Below, in pieces: positions 1 through 13,226 of a stretch of 64,000 nucleotides of DNA. The notes beneath the pieces were generated by a model. That model was not told the origin of the DNA. It was given only the letters and a program-made list of their open reading frames with translations, and searched no databases. The stretch is taken from positions 6,533,501-6,597,500 of the forward strand of contig JAITYX010000030.1 in the NCBI GenBank assembly GCA_021018815.1, given 5' to 3'. This DNA comes from Talinum fruticosum. Taxonomy: Eukaryota > Streptophyta > Magnoliopsida > Caryophyllales > Talinaceae. The position numbers were made by a program, and so were the translations under genes. The first letter of the stretch is position 1. Each line of letters opens with the position of its first letter.

Positions 1-531
1 ATCTGCTGGTGCATGATTGCATTAAATAGTCATTAGGATGGCACAATGATGTTTGCTGCTTCTCACTTCAATTAATTTATCATTCTCTTGATCAGCGAGT
101 GCTTTGCTTTTGCACGCATGCGCACACACATAGTCTCTATCTGCCATCCCAATTCCTCTCAAAAAACAGGGAAAGAACTGGAAGTTGTTGTAAAAAAGGA
201 AGAAAACATTGTGGACTAGCAATGTGACACTTGGGTGCTACACTGCTCTGAGGCTGTAGCGCTTCAAATCCCCCTCCCCCAAAAAAAAAAAAAAGAAAAA
301 AGAAAAGAGGAATGGGAAAAATCCTTACAAATTCTTCCCTGCCTCTTAGAGATCCTCATCGCACAGAGTCGTGGTGGATGATTAAGTCGGTCGTTAGCAT
401 TCCCATTGCATAAAATAGCATCTCCACCTAGCTACCATGTAAAGGTGGTGCTCCAACTGCTTGGTTATGGTGCACTAAATCTTCTAAAATTTGAATTTGC
501 TACTAAGCTTATTCATCTTGTTATTCTGTAG

Positions 532-3500
532 GTTGTATTGGCATTTCATGAGTATGGGGGAAGCGATTCAGGCAATATATTTATCTCCCTCCCCCACTGG
601 GTTATGGAGATCGGGAAAGAGAATCAAGACATTTTCTTCACAGATCGTGAAGGACGGAGGAACACTGAATGCCTATCTTGGGGCATTGACAAAGAAAGAG
701 TCTTGGGAGGAAGAACTGGGGTGGAGGTAATCCGTTTCTTGTTTCTTATGTTTCTTGAATAGAATTTAGAAGCAAACCAGGAATGAATGCGACTTGTCTT
801 GTGTTAGCATTTTGCAAACTGGTGGGGACAAGATTGTTACTTTTTACTCATTCGTGTTCTGTATAAAATGCAGGTTTACTTCGATTGCATGAGAAGCTTC
901 CGTGCAGAGTTTGATGACTTGTTTGCCGAAGGTCTTATTTCTGCAGTTGAAGTTGGTCTTGGAGCTTCAGGGGAGCTAAGATTCCCCGCTTTCCCAGAAA
1001 GGTTGGGATGGAAATATCCTGGTGTTGGCGAGTTTCAGGTATTTGTGGTTCTCACTCTGTACAATCTTTGTGTCTGTGACTTCTCATTTGAGCACCTTCA
1101 ATAAGGCGGAAAGCTTGGCTGTAGAAAGTGTGCCGGAGTTGTGCGTATGGCCCTATGCTCACTTTACCATTGTAATTTCTTGAGGGGTGTAGTTCATGAG
1201 GCTTAAAATGAGCCTTACTGCCCTTCAAGTCAAAGCACAAGAAGGTGTGAACCTCTTGCCCCTCGTTGATAACTTCAGCGCTGAGGGAGAGATGAGATAG
1301 TGCACTCTCAAAGCTTTGCCCACTTATCTCCAGAACCTCTTAGGATGTTGTAAGTATGACTCTAGACAACATTAAGGAGTGTAAATGCCTTATTAAGACC
1401 ATCTTGCAGGATTTGTAAGTGTGATTTTGAAAGTCTGTAGATGGTCATTATGGACATGTACAGTGTGTTCCAAATTGTTTAAAATAATCCTAATATACTG
1501 TAAAACATTTGGATGGTTTTAGAGAAGCATATAGTTACCATTTGAAAGCATATCTAATGTTCCAGGAAGTCGTGTATGTAGAGCCTACTTTTGTTGAAAG
1601 AGGTTCTGAGCACTCCACATTCAAAATTTCTTGTTGCATTCTATATCTTGTATACACAATTTTGTTATTATAATGGCTTCCTCAGCATCTTCTTCTGCAT
1701 TTGATGCCATGATTATGTCATAGCCTTTGAATGACCTAGAATTGAGCTAAATCTGAAGTTCAAGTGATGACATATTTGCTTCTTGATTTCCTCCTCTGGG
1801 ATCAATCTCCTCTACATGACATACAATTTAATTCAGTGTTACGACAGATACTTACAACAGAATTTGCGGAAGGCTGCAAAGGTGCGTGGGCACTCATTTT
1901 GGGCTAGAGGTCCTGATAATGCAGGTCATTACAATTCAACGCCACCTGAAACTGGATTTTTCTGTGAAAGAGGTGACTACAATTGCTACTATGGACGCTT
2001 TTTCCTCCAGTGGTATGCTCAGGCGTTGATAGACCATGCTGATAATGTATTATCTCTAGCGAGCCTTGCATTTCAGGATACACCAATAGTTGTTAAGGTA
2101 TGCCTCTCTTGTGTCCTTTTATACATGGAAAGGTTGGACTGCTATTATCCTTCCCTTGCCTAGGATGGTTTTATTTATGTTTCACCTCGGTCTATTTTAC
2201 TTCAATTATGGCTTCAAAATATCAACGTCATCTGATCCCTCAACCACCTCGCGCTTTTCGCTCGTAGTATGTGTGGTTACTAGGGAGCATTTTGCATTTC
2301 TTCTTTGGATCCTATGCTTCTCTCCTGGATCATCAATATTGTTTAAATTTTTTGCCCAATTTATGTTCTATATCATTTCCTTTAGCAAAGATTTCAGTTC
2401 TTTCTTTTTCCTTCCTCCCTGCCCCAGCTTACAAGTTGCATGTGTGCATATGCTCCCTTGCTTCAAATGTATGCCATTTTCCTTTTATTTCTTTCTTTAT
2501 TTGTTGGATTTTTATTTCCTTCGTTTCTTTTATTTGTGATAGAACTTATATCTAATTACTACTGACATCAAGCAGTGATATTTCCAAGGCTTTTTGTCCC
2601 CTTGTCTTTCAACTTTGAAAGAGATTATTATTCCTTGATACTGACAAGAATCGGGGGATGTTAAGAGATATTTGATGCAAAGCATTCTGAGATATTGATT
2701 TTGAATAGTTTAGTCGTTTTTCTTGAGGCATGGCCGTTTGTAGAAAATGGTGGGTTTCATGGTACTCATATGAGCTTCGAACTGTAAGCTCAAGTGACAT
2801 ATAGAGCTTTTGTTAAAAGAATCAAGTTGATGGATGTATAAACAAATGCTGTTGCAGATTCCAGCAGTCTATTGGTGGTACAAAACCTCAAGTCATGCAG
2901 CGGAGCTTACGGCAGGATATTACAACCCCTCAAACCACGATGGGTATTCTCGGGTTTTTGAGGTTCTGAGGAAGTATTCTGTTACAATGAAGTTTGTTTG
3001 CCCTGGATCCCATGTTCATTTCCGGGAGGACAATGGGCCATTGGTTGACCCTGACGCTTTGAGTTGGCAGGTGATTATTTTTACATGATAATTCAATTCC
3101 TATAATTCTATGAGCGTATGTTGATGAGTTGAATTGCCAAGAACGTGATGAGGCATTTCAGTGGATTATGGCAATTAGCTGCTTTAATTTGATTATTTTC
3201 AAGTTTTATACACTATATGCTTTTGCTTGCTGTAGTGAAAATAATGAATTGCCAGATATTTGATGTAGTCCTTTACTTTAAACAGGTTTTAAATGCTGCA
3301 TGGGACTGTGGTTTAACTGTTGCTGGACAAAATGCACATCCATGTTATGATAGAGAAGAGCACGTCAAAATAGTTGAGACTTCAAAACCAAGAAATGATC
3401 CTGATCATCGTAACTTTTCATTCTTTGTTTACCAACTACCATCTCCTTCTGCCCACAGAACATACTGTTTTTCAGAATTGGATTATTTCATTAAATGCAT

Positions 3501-3782
3501 GCATGGTAAGAGTTGTTGATGTTATTCAGTCCTTTTTTCTTTCTTCAATTTTGCACTGTGGTGGCTTATCATATTCCTAGCAAGGCATTACTATTTCTTC
3601 AACAGAAAAATGGAAAAGATATATTGGTTTTTGACATCAAAATATGTTGAAAAGACAAAAAAATCTTTCTTATAAAAAATTAAATTATAGTAAAATTGTT
3701 CTAGTACTTTTAGGATTTTAAGTGAACGCTTTCCAAGCAACCATGTGTATGTGCTGGAACAGGTATAGGACAACTTTCATGA
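532..3782 (+). CDS. BAM4: BAM4-like beta-amylase, 3' six exons (5' part outside window)
   Basis: Glycosyl hydrolase 14 family. BAM4 is known as a plastid protein with little or no catalytic activity that is needed for leaf starch breakdown. Exons seen: 532-726, 874-1038, 1837-2097, 2858-3070, 3286-3505 and a short last exon 3763-3782. All have AG/GT borders and join in frame to give 357 residues. Visible motifs are HEYGG (altered flexible loop GGSDSGN), [22 protein letters not shown] with the first catalytic Glu, [10 protein letters not shown] and [20 protein letters not shown]. The second catalytic Glu, normally in a GENA motif, is Gln here ([10 protein letters not shown]). Wording such as ETGFF.ERG and [12 protein letters not shown] fits BAM4 better than BAM1/3. 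The N-terminal exons and transit peptide lie upstream of base 1. If the last splice at 3506 (GTAAGA) is not used, translation ends at 3519 with HGKSC. No frame breaks were seen in these exons. Confidence 0.88.
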
Positions 3783-6700
3783 CAAGTACAGCACTAGAGA
3801 AGCAAGCAACTCAATTAATGCAGAATGATTGGCTTATGGTGATCATTTTTGCTGCAGGTATGTTTTTGTTTGTTTATTTACTCTCTATTTGCAAGAGAGC
3901 TAAAGTTTTGCATTTTTTTTCCTTTTTTCCCGTTCTTTTTTTTTTTTTGGGGAGGGGGCGGTGTTGGGACCAAAAGCCTAAATATTCTGCCTCTTGCAAA
4001 TCAAGTTACAAAATACCTTAGCCTACGGATTGTCATTCTTTGAGATTTGAAAAGACTGGCAGATGCTTTGGTGTCATAGTGAAGTCATGACTGGTTCTTG
4101 TGTGCTGTCATCTGCGTACAAGTTTAAAATAGTATGTCCTTTTATATTCAGCAATGAAAGTTGGATCTTAGTGAGATTGGGTTACTTCACCTCCTTAAGT
4201 GGACTATACTCTGCTGCGTTTCTTCGACCTTACTTAGAACTGGCTCTGATTGGATGCCGTGTGTTACTCTATACAAATGATCATCACATCACTGCTTCTG
4301 CGACATTTGATTTCATACCAGTTATACAATTATTAAGGTCCTGTTCCATACAGCCTTACAGCTCCTCACAGCGTAGAGCTCCTTGTAGTTTCTTATAGAC
4401 AACTCCTTACAACTTTTTATAACCAACTTTACAACTCCTTATATCGTTACAACTCCTTTTTACTACTATTACCTTTGCCCCACCACCTGACATTCAGCAA
4501 TGTCTTTTTATGTCCTGGGTGCATGATGTTAAGTGAGCAATGTAATATGATATGATCTGCCCGTCTGAAGCTTATTGTTTTTGTTCCCCTGAATTACTGC
4601 TAAGTTAAAGTTTGAACTTAATGTTGCCCAGGACATTACTTTGCAAACAGTTGCCTGCAATACCGACAGCATGACTGCCCCAAACTTCTAAGACCTGAAC
4701 AACTTTTCATTCACCAGTTGCCCAACCTTGCACAAGATTACATTTGTCCCCTGTTCAGGGTGTTTCATGCTGGCGAACGTATTGCCTGGCTTAGCCACAC
4801 CCATCTTCCCTGATCTCCTTACCAGATTCTTTTGAACAAAAATCAAGAACAGCCAATGAGGATGGTTCTAGGGTAGTCGAGTGTGTAGTTTTGCAGGGTT
4901 AGCCCGATCACTGCTAGATTGTTTTAAGTACAAAACCAATCTAAGATTGCGCACTTCACTTTCTTTCACGGGCAGGTTATACTAGTGTGTTGGTCTGGGT
5001 TTTTTAGTGCCATAGTTGTTGCATTGACGTTAGAAGACACTTTCAAATTTTGCTATTGTGGTGACATGAGCTGGACTAACTGGTTATGACGTTGGCAGTT
5101 GTCATTAGTTGGTAATGGTTGTGCTGATGAAATGTAGATCAGAGGCTCATATTTCTACTTACAGCAAACTTAGCCTAATTTTGCTATTTTCTAGTCTGAC
5201 TCTGGCAGGGCATTGAATTGTTACTTATAATGCACTGTTTTGTGTAAATTAGGTAGCGGATCACTACCCTAAACATTTAGCCTAATTTTGCAATTTTGGT
5301 GTCCTTTATTTGATTAATATGAACAGCTATTTTTCACACATCTTTGCTGTAACTGAGACTCTGGGCTGTCTGCCCCAAAACATGGTTCTCAAGCACAATC
5401 TTGGTTGGTATATTTGGTGGAGGAGAAAAATGAAGATATCAGATGAAATAAGTTCTTTTTGCTCCCCCAGAGGGTACTCAATCTACGATGGAATGCCATG
5501 GGAAAGCCAGACTTGGATTGAATTCTGTTGAAAACTGAAATAACTATCAAATGCATGGTCTAGTGATATCTGCCCAATCATAGCGTTGGGTTTAGTTCCC
5601 TGAAAGGGCAGATTTGGAAGGAGGAGGTTTTACCCTCCTATTTCCTACTCCCCCTCCCAAGAGCTCCTCCACTAGGCTGCCCCTATGCCTAATGGAGCCT
5701 TATATGTCCCCTCACCAAAGAAAAAAGGAAAAGAACTTTGGTAACTGAAATCAGCAGAGAACTCACATTTTTTTAAGAGTCTGGCTAGTCATTTTCGTAG
5801 TATTTGATAGTTTATCTAAGCTGTGAACTTTGTCATTGTGGTGACAGACTTCCATGATTCCTTGGGTTCTTGGAGATGCTGAATGCAATAAAGAATGTGC
5901 CGCAATATTTTTCGTAGCTCATCTCCCCGGAGTTTTTCCACAGAAATTCTCCTTCAGTGCAGTGGGGCAAGCCAAAGACTGGAGAAAACATGTTAATGTA
6001 ATACTATAAACTGACTGTTGAAGTGAATTATGGGCGAGAGCTTTTTAGTTGTATATTCTTGTGGGCTCGGAGCTTTTTAGTTGTATATTCTTAGGTCTCA
6101 GCAAGTGTTTTATATCTTGCAAGTTATTCTTGTAAATACTATGAAATGTCAGAGAGTCTCCAAACCTGTTTCTGAAGCTAATTCTTATGGAGACTAGTAC
6201 AGCAGTTCTTGATTTGATTGATTGAATACTCACCCCCCCAAAAAAAAAAATAGAGGGACAAAAAGAGAGCCAAGAAAATAAAGAACATATTGACTATTGA
6301 AGTCCAATTTCACCGGTTATATTTTGATATTTGGAAAAGAACTTACAAGAGGGTTCTGTTTCCATCTCCAGTCCATGGCAATAACAAGTTTTTTAACCTT
6401 TCCTATTTACCTTTACTTGTATTGTTTCCAGTATGACTGTTTTTCCACTAATTATTGTTAATAATTGATGTATAGTGGCTCATAAAATGTACATAAAAAG
6501 GGGTATCAGAGAACTACGTGAGGTTTCCCTCTCCAAATATTTACACTTGCCTGATTAAATCATTTGCAATTATACGGAAGTATTGCAAACTCTTTTTTTG
6601 TTTTAACCAAAGGTGTAATTCATTTTGGATGCACAAGTGTTTTAAGGTAAAAGTTTTCCCAACAAATACATTTTGTTGCAAATCTATATTTGAACATATA

Positions 6701-7445
6701 TGTTCTTCCTCGGTATTTGCATTCAGTTCTAACTAAGAGAATAAATTAATTGTCACGAGAATTTGCCATCCCTGTATGCATTGGTGCTGAGCATTGCCAA
6801 ATGTCAACAATGAAGATCATTTTGAGATGGGAAAAAGAATCTCTCCCAGAACTGATAAAGAGTAGAGCATCTTGTACATTGATTCACGTTCACTTGCCGC
6901 TCTATAAATCACAAGTGAAAGTGAACCAACAATTTCTCCCACTCTAGTGAATCTCATGGATCACACACTACGATCAAATTGAAACATCTGATTATGTGAT
7001 TTCAATGGAATACCGAATACATTACTACAGTATTTCACCAAATAATCAAAAATTAAATCAACAGAAAACTAAGTTCTAGCAACTGGCTCTACAAACTCTT
7101 GCTAGAAACAACAATCTCACCAACTGATCGAATTGAGCTCTTGCAGCTGGCTCTAGAAACTCTCGATAGTGTAAAACAATAATCTCACCGGCCGATCGAA
7201 TCGTGTCCTAAGAAAAATTGTTGGCATTATGTGCTTGAACTTTTTAATGAGAATGAAGAAAAGATCTCTATTGCCAAGGTAAGACAGATGCACTTGGATC
7301 CTGTCCTGGTCAGATTAGGCCATCCTATATAAAAGATAGATGAGCAAGGCAGGCCAATCTGAGCACAGCATTTGCATGTCATGTGGATTTGAGATCTAGC
7401 ACTTACTTGAGGTTAGAATGAGTTTCGAAACCCAAAAATGAATCC
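3783..7445. other. Intergenic region between BAM4 and ALKBH8 3' ends
   Basis: This stretch separates two convergent genes and should hold both 3' UTRs. I see no supportable coding exon. Around 4338-4470 there is a low-complexity tract built on repeats of the words CTCCTTACA and TACAACTCCTT, starting with GGTCCTGTTCC. It resembles the end of the MITE family seen at 49933 and 57946, but I could not find its other terminus. An A-run at 6238-6250 and a few T-runs are the only other landmarks. Confidence 0.5.
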
Positions 7446-10400
7446 CTAGCTCTGAGAATCACAGTACTGAACATACTCACAGCAGCAAGGTCCTGCTCTG
7501 ACCTACAGGAAGAAAAATCAAGAGGTTAGTTTCCTTAATTCACCTCACAGTGCAAATAATGTATATTGGTCCAGGAATAATCAATGGACATCAAGTGAAT
7601 ACATTACAATAATGGACATTGATTCATATTTTATACAAGAGAAATAAAAGAGTCCCCCACCTTGGAGTGGCTGAAAAGAATTCTTCCATAGTTTGATTAT
7701 GAACTGTTACAGCAAAATGCCTAGCTAAATTGTAGTCTGCTTTTGATGTTGTATAGTTGGAATTTGGAAATCAACACTTTTTAGCAAAACAGAAAACACT
7801 CTTCGAGATTAATAGAAGAAATGTTACATGCAAACCCTGCTGCACCGCCCTGCCCCCCTCCCCCAAAACCCACCCCCAAGAAAAGAAACCCTTTTCATCT
7901 GTTTTCACAAACCATTGATACTACTGTTAAGGTTGCAAGTTATATGGTCAACACACACATGTTTATTAACGGCTGTGAGTGAAGATACCTTGCGGAATGT
8001 GAAAGATACTCTTCTTGAGGCCCTCCTTACAAGATTGTCTTTCACATTGTCGATCTGTGAAGTCAAAAAAATTATGTCAGCCTCTTCAATATTTAAGCAG
8101 TAGATTGTGCTGCTTCTGCACTTTAGAGGACTACATTTCATCTAATACACATTGAATAAAAATGAACTAAGCCACTCTGACAAAATATATATCCATGCCA
8201 ACTAGAAAATAGAGACAAAAGATTGATCTTGTTACCCAAAAAGGGAGAAAAAAGAAACGGTGGCAAGAAGGATCTAATTCACAAAGAAAGGGTGATCTCA
8301 CTGTAGACTACGAAATTTATTCAGAACACTGTTCATGTATGTATGATATGCCTAGCCAATTCAATGGGAAAACTTTTAAAATGATGTAAGTTTGAATAGT
8401 TGGAAGTACAATAGAACATTAGTTGATGCTGTTAACCTGTTGCATACCTTATGGTGTGGAATATAATGAAGCCAAGCATAACGTGCCTCTCCAGATAATA
8501 GGAGCAGAGATTGTGGGGAAGATATACAGCCCTCCTCAAGAAGTTTATTGAACTCTCTGGATTTTCTTCATTCATATCCTTACTCATGACCAAATCAGGT
8601 TGCCAGCTACCTTCCTGATATCTCCTGAACTCCATGATGCAAGGCCCTGCTAATGAAAGGCTAAAAATCTCATCTTCAAATGCTGAGTGGGTGTCAATAT
8701 GAGGGGACAAACCCACCCCTGGCGGATATTCATTAACCTGGACATATGAGACTCAGAACCTCAGTTCAGAACAAGCAAGGATACAACAGTTTCTCAGTTC
8801 AATAGAAATTGTTAGTGTGAAAGTAGAAAATCTACACATACCGTTAACTGGTCCAAGTTTCTACCAGCAGCATGATCAAGGTCAGCGCATGCTGAAATTC
8901 TTTCTAGGATTCGAGAAACAAAAGATGGAAGTTCACCCAATCGCTTCGTTGTATCAATATTTCTTGTCTGTTTTCAAAAGATGGTCAGATGTGGACGAGC
9001 AACCCAGTTTTAGAAAGAACAATCACGGATGACAATACAGCAGTTTGTGAAAATGCATCATTGCATCAGCCTAGGAGAAAGAATAACTACATTAACACCC
9101 TCACACTACTAGTTATGAAACTTAAAAACTTGAACACATCTATCAGTTAAAAAAATTCTATAAACGATTATCCAGGAACAAATCCAAGCACTAAAAAGTG
9201 AATTCAGAGACATACAGATGAACGACGCTCTATGTTCCCAGACCACTGGCAACCAATTCTGTTTAATAACACAAAAGTAGTGACACAAATCATCTACAAG
9301 ACCAAGTTTGTCAGACACAGCTTAAAAATAGCAAATTATGGCCCCAAGCAAACCTCAAATGGGTTCCGGAGACCTCGTAAAACCTAGATAACTGCATACA
9401 CACCCACCACAGCACATCCATAACAGAAACGGTTTATCTTTCTTTTTGAAAGAAAGATTTATGTGCATGCATGCGTGTGCGCCTCGTATTTGCTCTTGTA
9501 AATACAACCAATAATAATAAACATACCCACGGACCAACAGGATTCCAGTCTGAACTCTGTGTCTGCTGAGTGGCATGCCCGTTCATACACCAATTCTTTT
9601 ATTGTAACAGACAACATTCCGGGAACTATTCCATCAATTCACAGTCACTAGAACGTGTGTCTTAGTCCCATTGACACAATTATTGGGAAACAAACAGGCC
9701 ATCACTACCTCGTTCACTTACCATCCATACTCTCCTCACCCAAGCTCTATTAAAGGGGAAAGGCTAGCAATAGCAACCAAAAATGGTGATAATGAAGACA
9801 GTGATCAAGACATGGTTATATAAACATTGCTCTTCAAAGTCAAATTTGAATGCTTACTTGATAGCAAAATTCATATCCATAATGCTGAACTCTTCTTTTT
9901 GCCAGCCTTATCCAAGGCCTAGAATCAACTGCAGCAAGTAGTTCCTGTGGAAAAATATTTAGTAAATGGTCTGAAAGGAACACTGACAAGACTTTCTCTG
10001 CTGCAGTGGGTAATTGACAAACTACCAACCTCCTCTTCTTTCGGAGTAATGAAATCATGAAACAAATAAAGACCGGGTATATTAAGTTCTTTAGCAGTCA
10101 AACAAACGTCCACAAAATCATGGCCTCGCACCTGAAAACATGAGCAATTTAGCAATTAGCGTGAATAAAATGCAATATTTTCAAGTGTCAAGATGAATCC
10201 CATCAGACAACACATGCTTAGACACTCACATACCTATACAAAATCCAAGATCCACCAACACATAAATAATTATACCCCTCTACAAATCTTGTACACTTGC
10301 TCACAACAAGATGCAAATGCAAACAAAGGCAACCACCCGTGAGCACATGTATCGAAGTTATGCATACTTGTGCCCACAAAACAAGAGACAAGAGAAAGAT

Positions 10401-12275
10401 GAAGAAAAGAAATATATGAAGAGAATAGTCAGTAAATGTTTAATAATTTCTTAAGCAAAATGATGGTATGAAGAGAACAATCAGCAAATGTTTAATAATT
10501 TCTTAAGCAAAATGATGGAGAGAACAAGTATGATAACTACAAGGCCGATCAGGTCACAGTCATAGTAACCATCCGAGTGCAGAACCAAAAGCGGGTTAAT
10601 ATGAAGAGCATATGCGATAGGAATTTTCTTCTTTTTTTTTATTTGGGGGGTTGTGCAGTACAAGGAGGGTTAATTATCTAAGAAACAATATGCAAAGAAA
10701 GCTTCCTAGTAGACCTTTCATTCTAAGTGTGTACAATCTTTAGAATATGCAAGCTTAATGTTCCATTTCATGTCCTCACAATCATAGGCTCCAAGTAAAG
10801 GGTACTGTACAGTCTCTCCTTCCCATCTCACAAAATTCAAGTGGAAAGTGGAACTCCAACAACTATGGCTACTCAAAGGGGATGAAACATGTTATCATTC
10901 ATGACATTTTGAAAAGAACCTGAGAAAATGTGTGTAATGTTTTTGCTCTTAGGAGCTTTGACTTAAGAACTGCAGCTTAATAAGGCATGGGGTTTTAACT
11001 TATAACCTCAATTTCACGAGACAATACAATTTCCTGACAATAATTCAAGCGTGCATCACAGCATGCATCAAGTCGAGGCATGAGGCTGGCACCTTCTGAG
11101 CCTCATTATATCTTTAGTAAGAGAGGAAGAAGAGCTTGTAAACCACAAAAGTGTTAATACCATTCAAATTAATACTTGCTAGTTGTTATTGATGCAATTT
11201 CAAGCAAACACCCTATGCACAAATTTCTTCACGTTCAACCCAACATAGAAGATTCTAATATAACCCTAGTTTCTGAATCACATCTTGCTTGGATCCGGCA
11301 GTTAATTATGTGTTTATCAATAAACTTTCAATTTTTCTACTCAATAGGATTCTAGCAAATGTTTACAAGCAAAATCAGAATACAAGAGCAACAATTATCA
11401 ATTACCTAGCATTTCTTTGTTTGAAAATAATATGAGCATTCCAATAGTAATCTAATGTGTCCATTTTTGCCTTTCACATCAAGCCTAAGTTTCCAAATCC
11501 TTCATGTCTCAGTGCGCCTTGTGACTTTTGTTAAAACTAAGTTAGTAATCCTTCATATTCAAAGGAAGAACTTCGATGTAAACGCCAAATTCTCAGCTAA
11601 AAATTCGACAAATTGTCCCGGTTGAGAAAGATGGCTATGAGAGAGAGTGACATGACCAACCATATGAAATTAGGCCAATTACTCAAGGAGTTACAATGTT
11701 AATTGATGTAAGGAGATAATTCAAGTAATGATGCAATAAAAAATAGGTTTATTGGTTTAAAATAAACTGTAGTTTCTCCTCCCTCTTGTTTTTAAGCTTA
11801 TATAATTCAAGGGTTCCCCAAGTTACATTCAGTAGTCTAGCAATTGAGCCAGGTTTCATCATGAGTGATCAATCCAAGTTTCCAACCATTTCTGCCGAAA
11901 TTTCACAGTCCCACACAACAAAATTGACAACAAAAGTACCAAATTGATAAGAACATACTGGGGACGGTGGCCGAGGCACCGAGTAGCGGATGTGGAGAAA
12001 GCGGCCGGCGAGCTGAGAGCAACGGCGGCCATTGAAGGCGGTAAAAGCAGCTTCGGCGGAACCCTCGTCCGCAAAAGAGACAATTACGCGGGTACCACTC
12101 TCGTCGGCGGCGTGGACGCCGGTGACTTGCCCGAACTCGCTGAACGCCGATGAAATGGCGTCGAATGAGAGCCCCACTGCCGGCCCGCAATTCGCGACGT
12201 AAAGGTTTGGGCTTCTCTGCCCCCTCTTCCTCCGGCGCCGCCGGCCTCAGGGCGCATGAATTTGGCCGAACCCAT
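7446..12275 (-). CDS. ALKBH8: ALKBH8-type tRNA wobble-uridine hydroxylase (RRM + AlkB)
   Basis: Fe(II)/2-oxoglutarate dioxygenase with an N-terminal RNA-binding domain. In Arabidopsis the orthologue hydroxylates mcm5U to mchm5U at the wobble position of tRNA-Gly. Exons in order of translation: 11959-12275, 10030-10131, 9858-9944, 8842-8967, 8448-8737, 7989-8054, 7446-7502. This gives about 348 residues after two frame corrections. Exon 1 starts [10 protein letters not shown] and carries an RRM with RNP2 NLYVANCG and RNP1-like GTRVIVSF. The AlkB fold follows: [36 protein letters not shown], the metal motif [20 protein letters not shown], a distal His in HYIPHHK, and 2-oxoglutarate Arg in [13 protein letters not shown]. 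The end is Cys-rich ([15 protein letters not shown]). There is no methyltransferase domain, as usual in plants. Two one-base frame breaks, at 12220-12224 and 8515-8518, sit in homopolymers. Confidence 0.88.
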
Positions 12276-13226
12276 TAATAATTTTGTTCAGAAAATTGGG
12301 GGAAAAAATGGTTAGTATGGACACAGGACTAGCTGGGCATCCCCCTGGTCCTTCAAATAACTTGGTGAATGATAGTCAGAACTTGCAAATGGTCATTAAG
12401 GTCAGTGTTTGGATCGGGTTAGTTTGGGTTAGGTTATTAAATTTTGGCTTTATTTTATTTTATTTTCGAGTCGAGTTAACTTCGGATCAAGTAATGTTTA
12501 ATTTATTAATAATTGTCTTACGATATAAAAATTGTTTGGGGTCGGATTCGGTTCGAGTCATTTCGAGTTGATTTTTCAAATGTTGGGTCAAGTTTGGTTT
12601 ACATCGGGTTTCAAGTCATTGGTTTAAATCAGATGACTTTTTGCCAATTTTAAAATAATGGACATCAATTAACACAATAAGTGAATTATCTGAAAATTGT
12701 TATCAGATGTGAGTTTAAACTTCGCTTGTATGAACATTTGCGTCTTCAAATACAAAAGATTAAATAAAATAAAAAGAAAAAATGAAATAAAATGTGTAGT
12801 TAATAGTATATGTACATGTTCATTGGAATATAACTCTGTTAGTATTCATTATATTCATTTTATAACCTTTTTATAAAATCTACAGTTGGCTTCCTCAAAA
12901 TTTGACAGACTTTTACAGAGGAAGACAGTAAATATATTTTGGAAAGTAAAGCATAGTTTATACTTCACAACCCCTCCATTTCTCTCTTTGTGGAACTTAA
13001 CATGAAAATGAAAAAGGTTTTCCTTACAAATATTGAGACAAGATGAATGCTCTACTCCCTTTCCCTCCCCATAACAAATCCAAATACAAGGGATAGAAAA
13101 ATCATATCAAAGATCAAACTCAACCACTAAAAGAAATTGCTAATAAAAAGCTGAAAATAAGTACTCCATAATTCATAAAAATCATGCTCATATACATATG
13201 AAAACTTTGAAGCAACTTGTACTAAT
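12276..13226. other. Intergenic spacer between RopGEF14 3' end and ALKBH8 start
   Basis: About 950 bases holding the ALKBH8 promoter and the RopGEF14 3' UTR, both read leftwards. From 12400 to 12620 there is a GTT/GGGTT-rich tract (words such as TTTGGGTT, TTCGGTTCGAGTC) typical of decayed retroelement or MITE DNA. No reading frame here is supported by a family match. Confidence 0.45.

Noticed and set aside
2090..2555. Open frames of 94-149 codons in a BAM4 intron
   Set aside because: They lie between two clear exons, are rich in Phe/Leu from T-rich intron DNA, and match nothing.
11959..12275. Plus-strand open frame 11944-12153 as a gene
   Set aside because: It is antisense to the ALKBH8 RRM exon and owes its length to GC-rich codons there.
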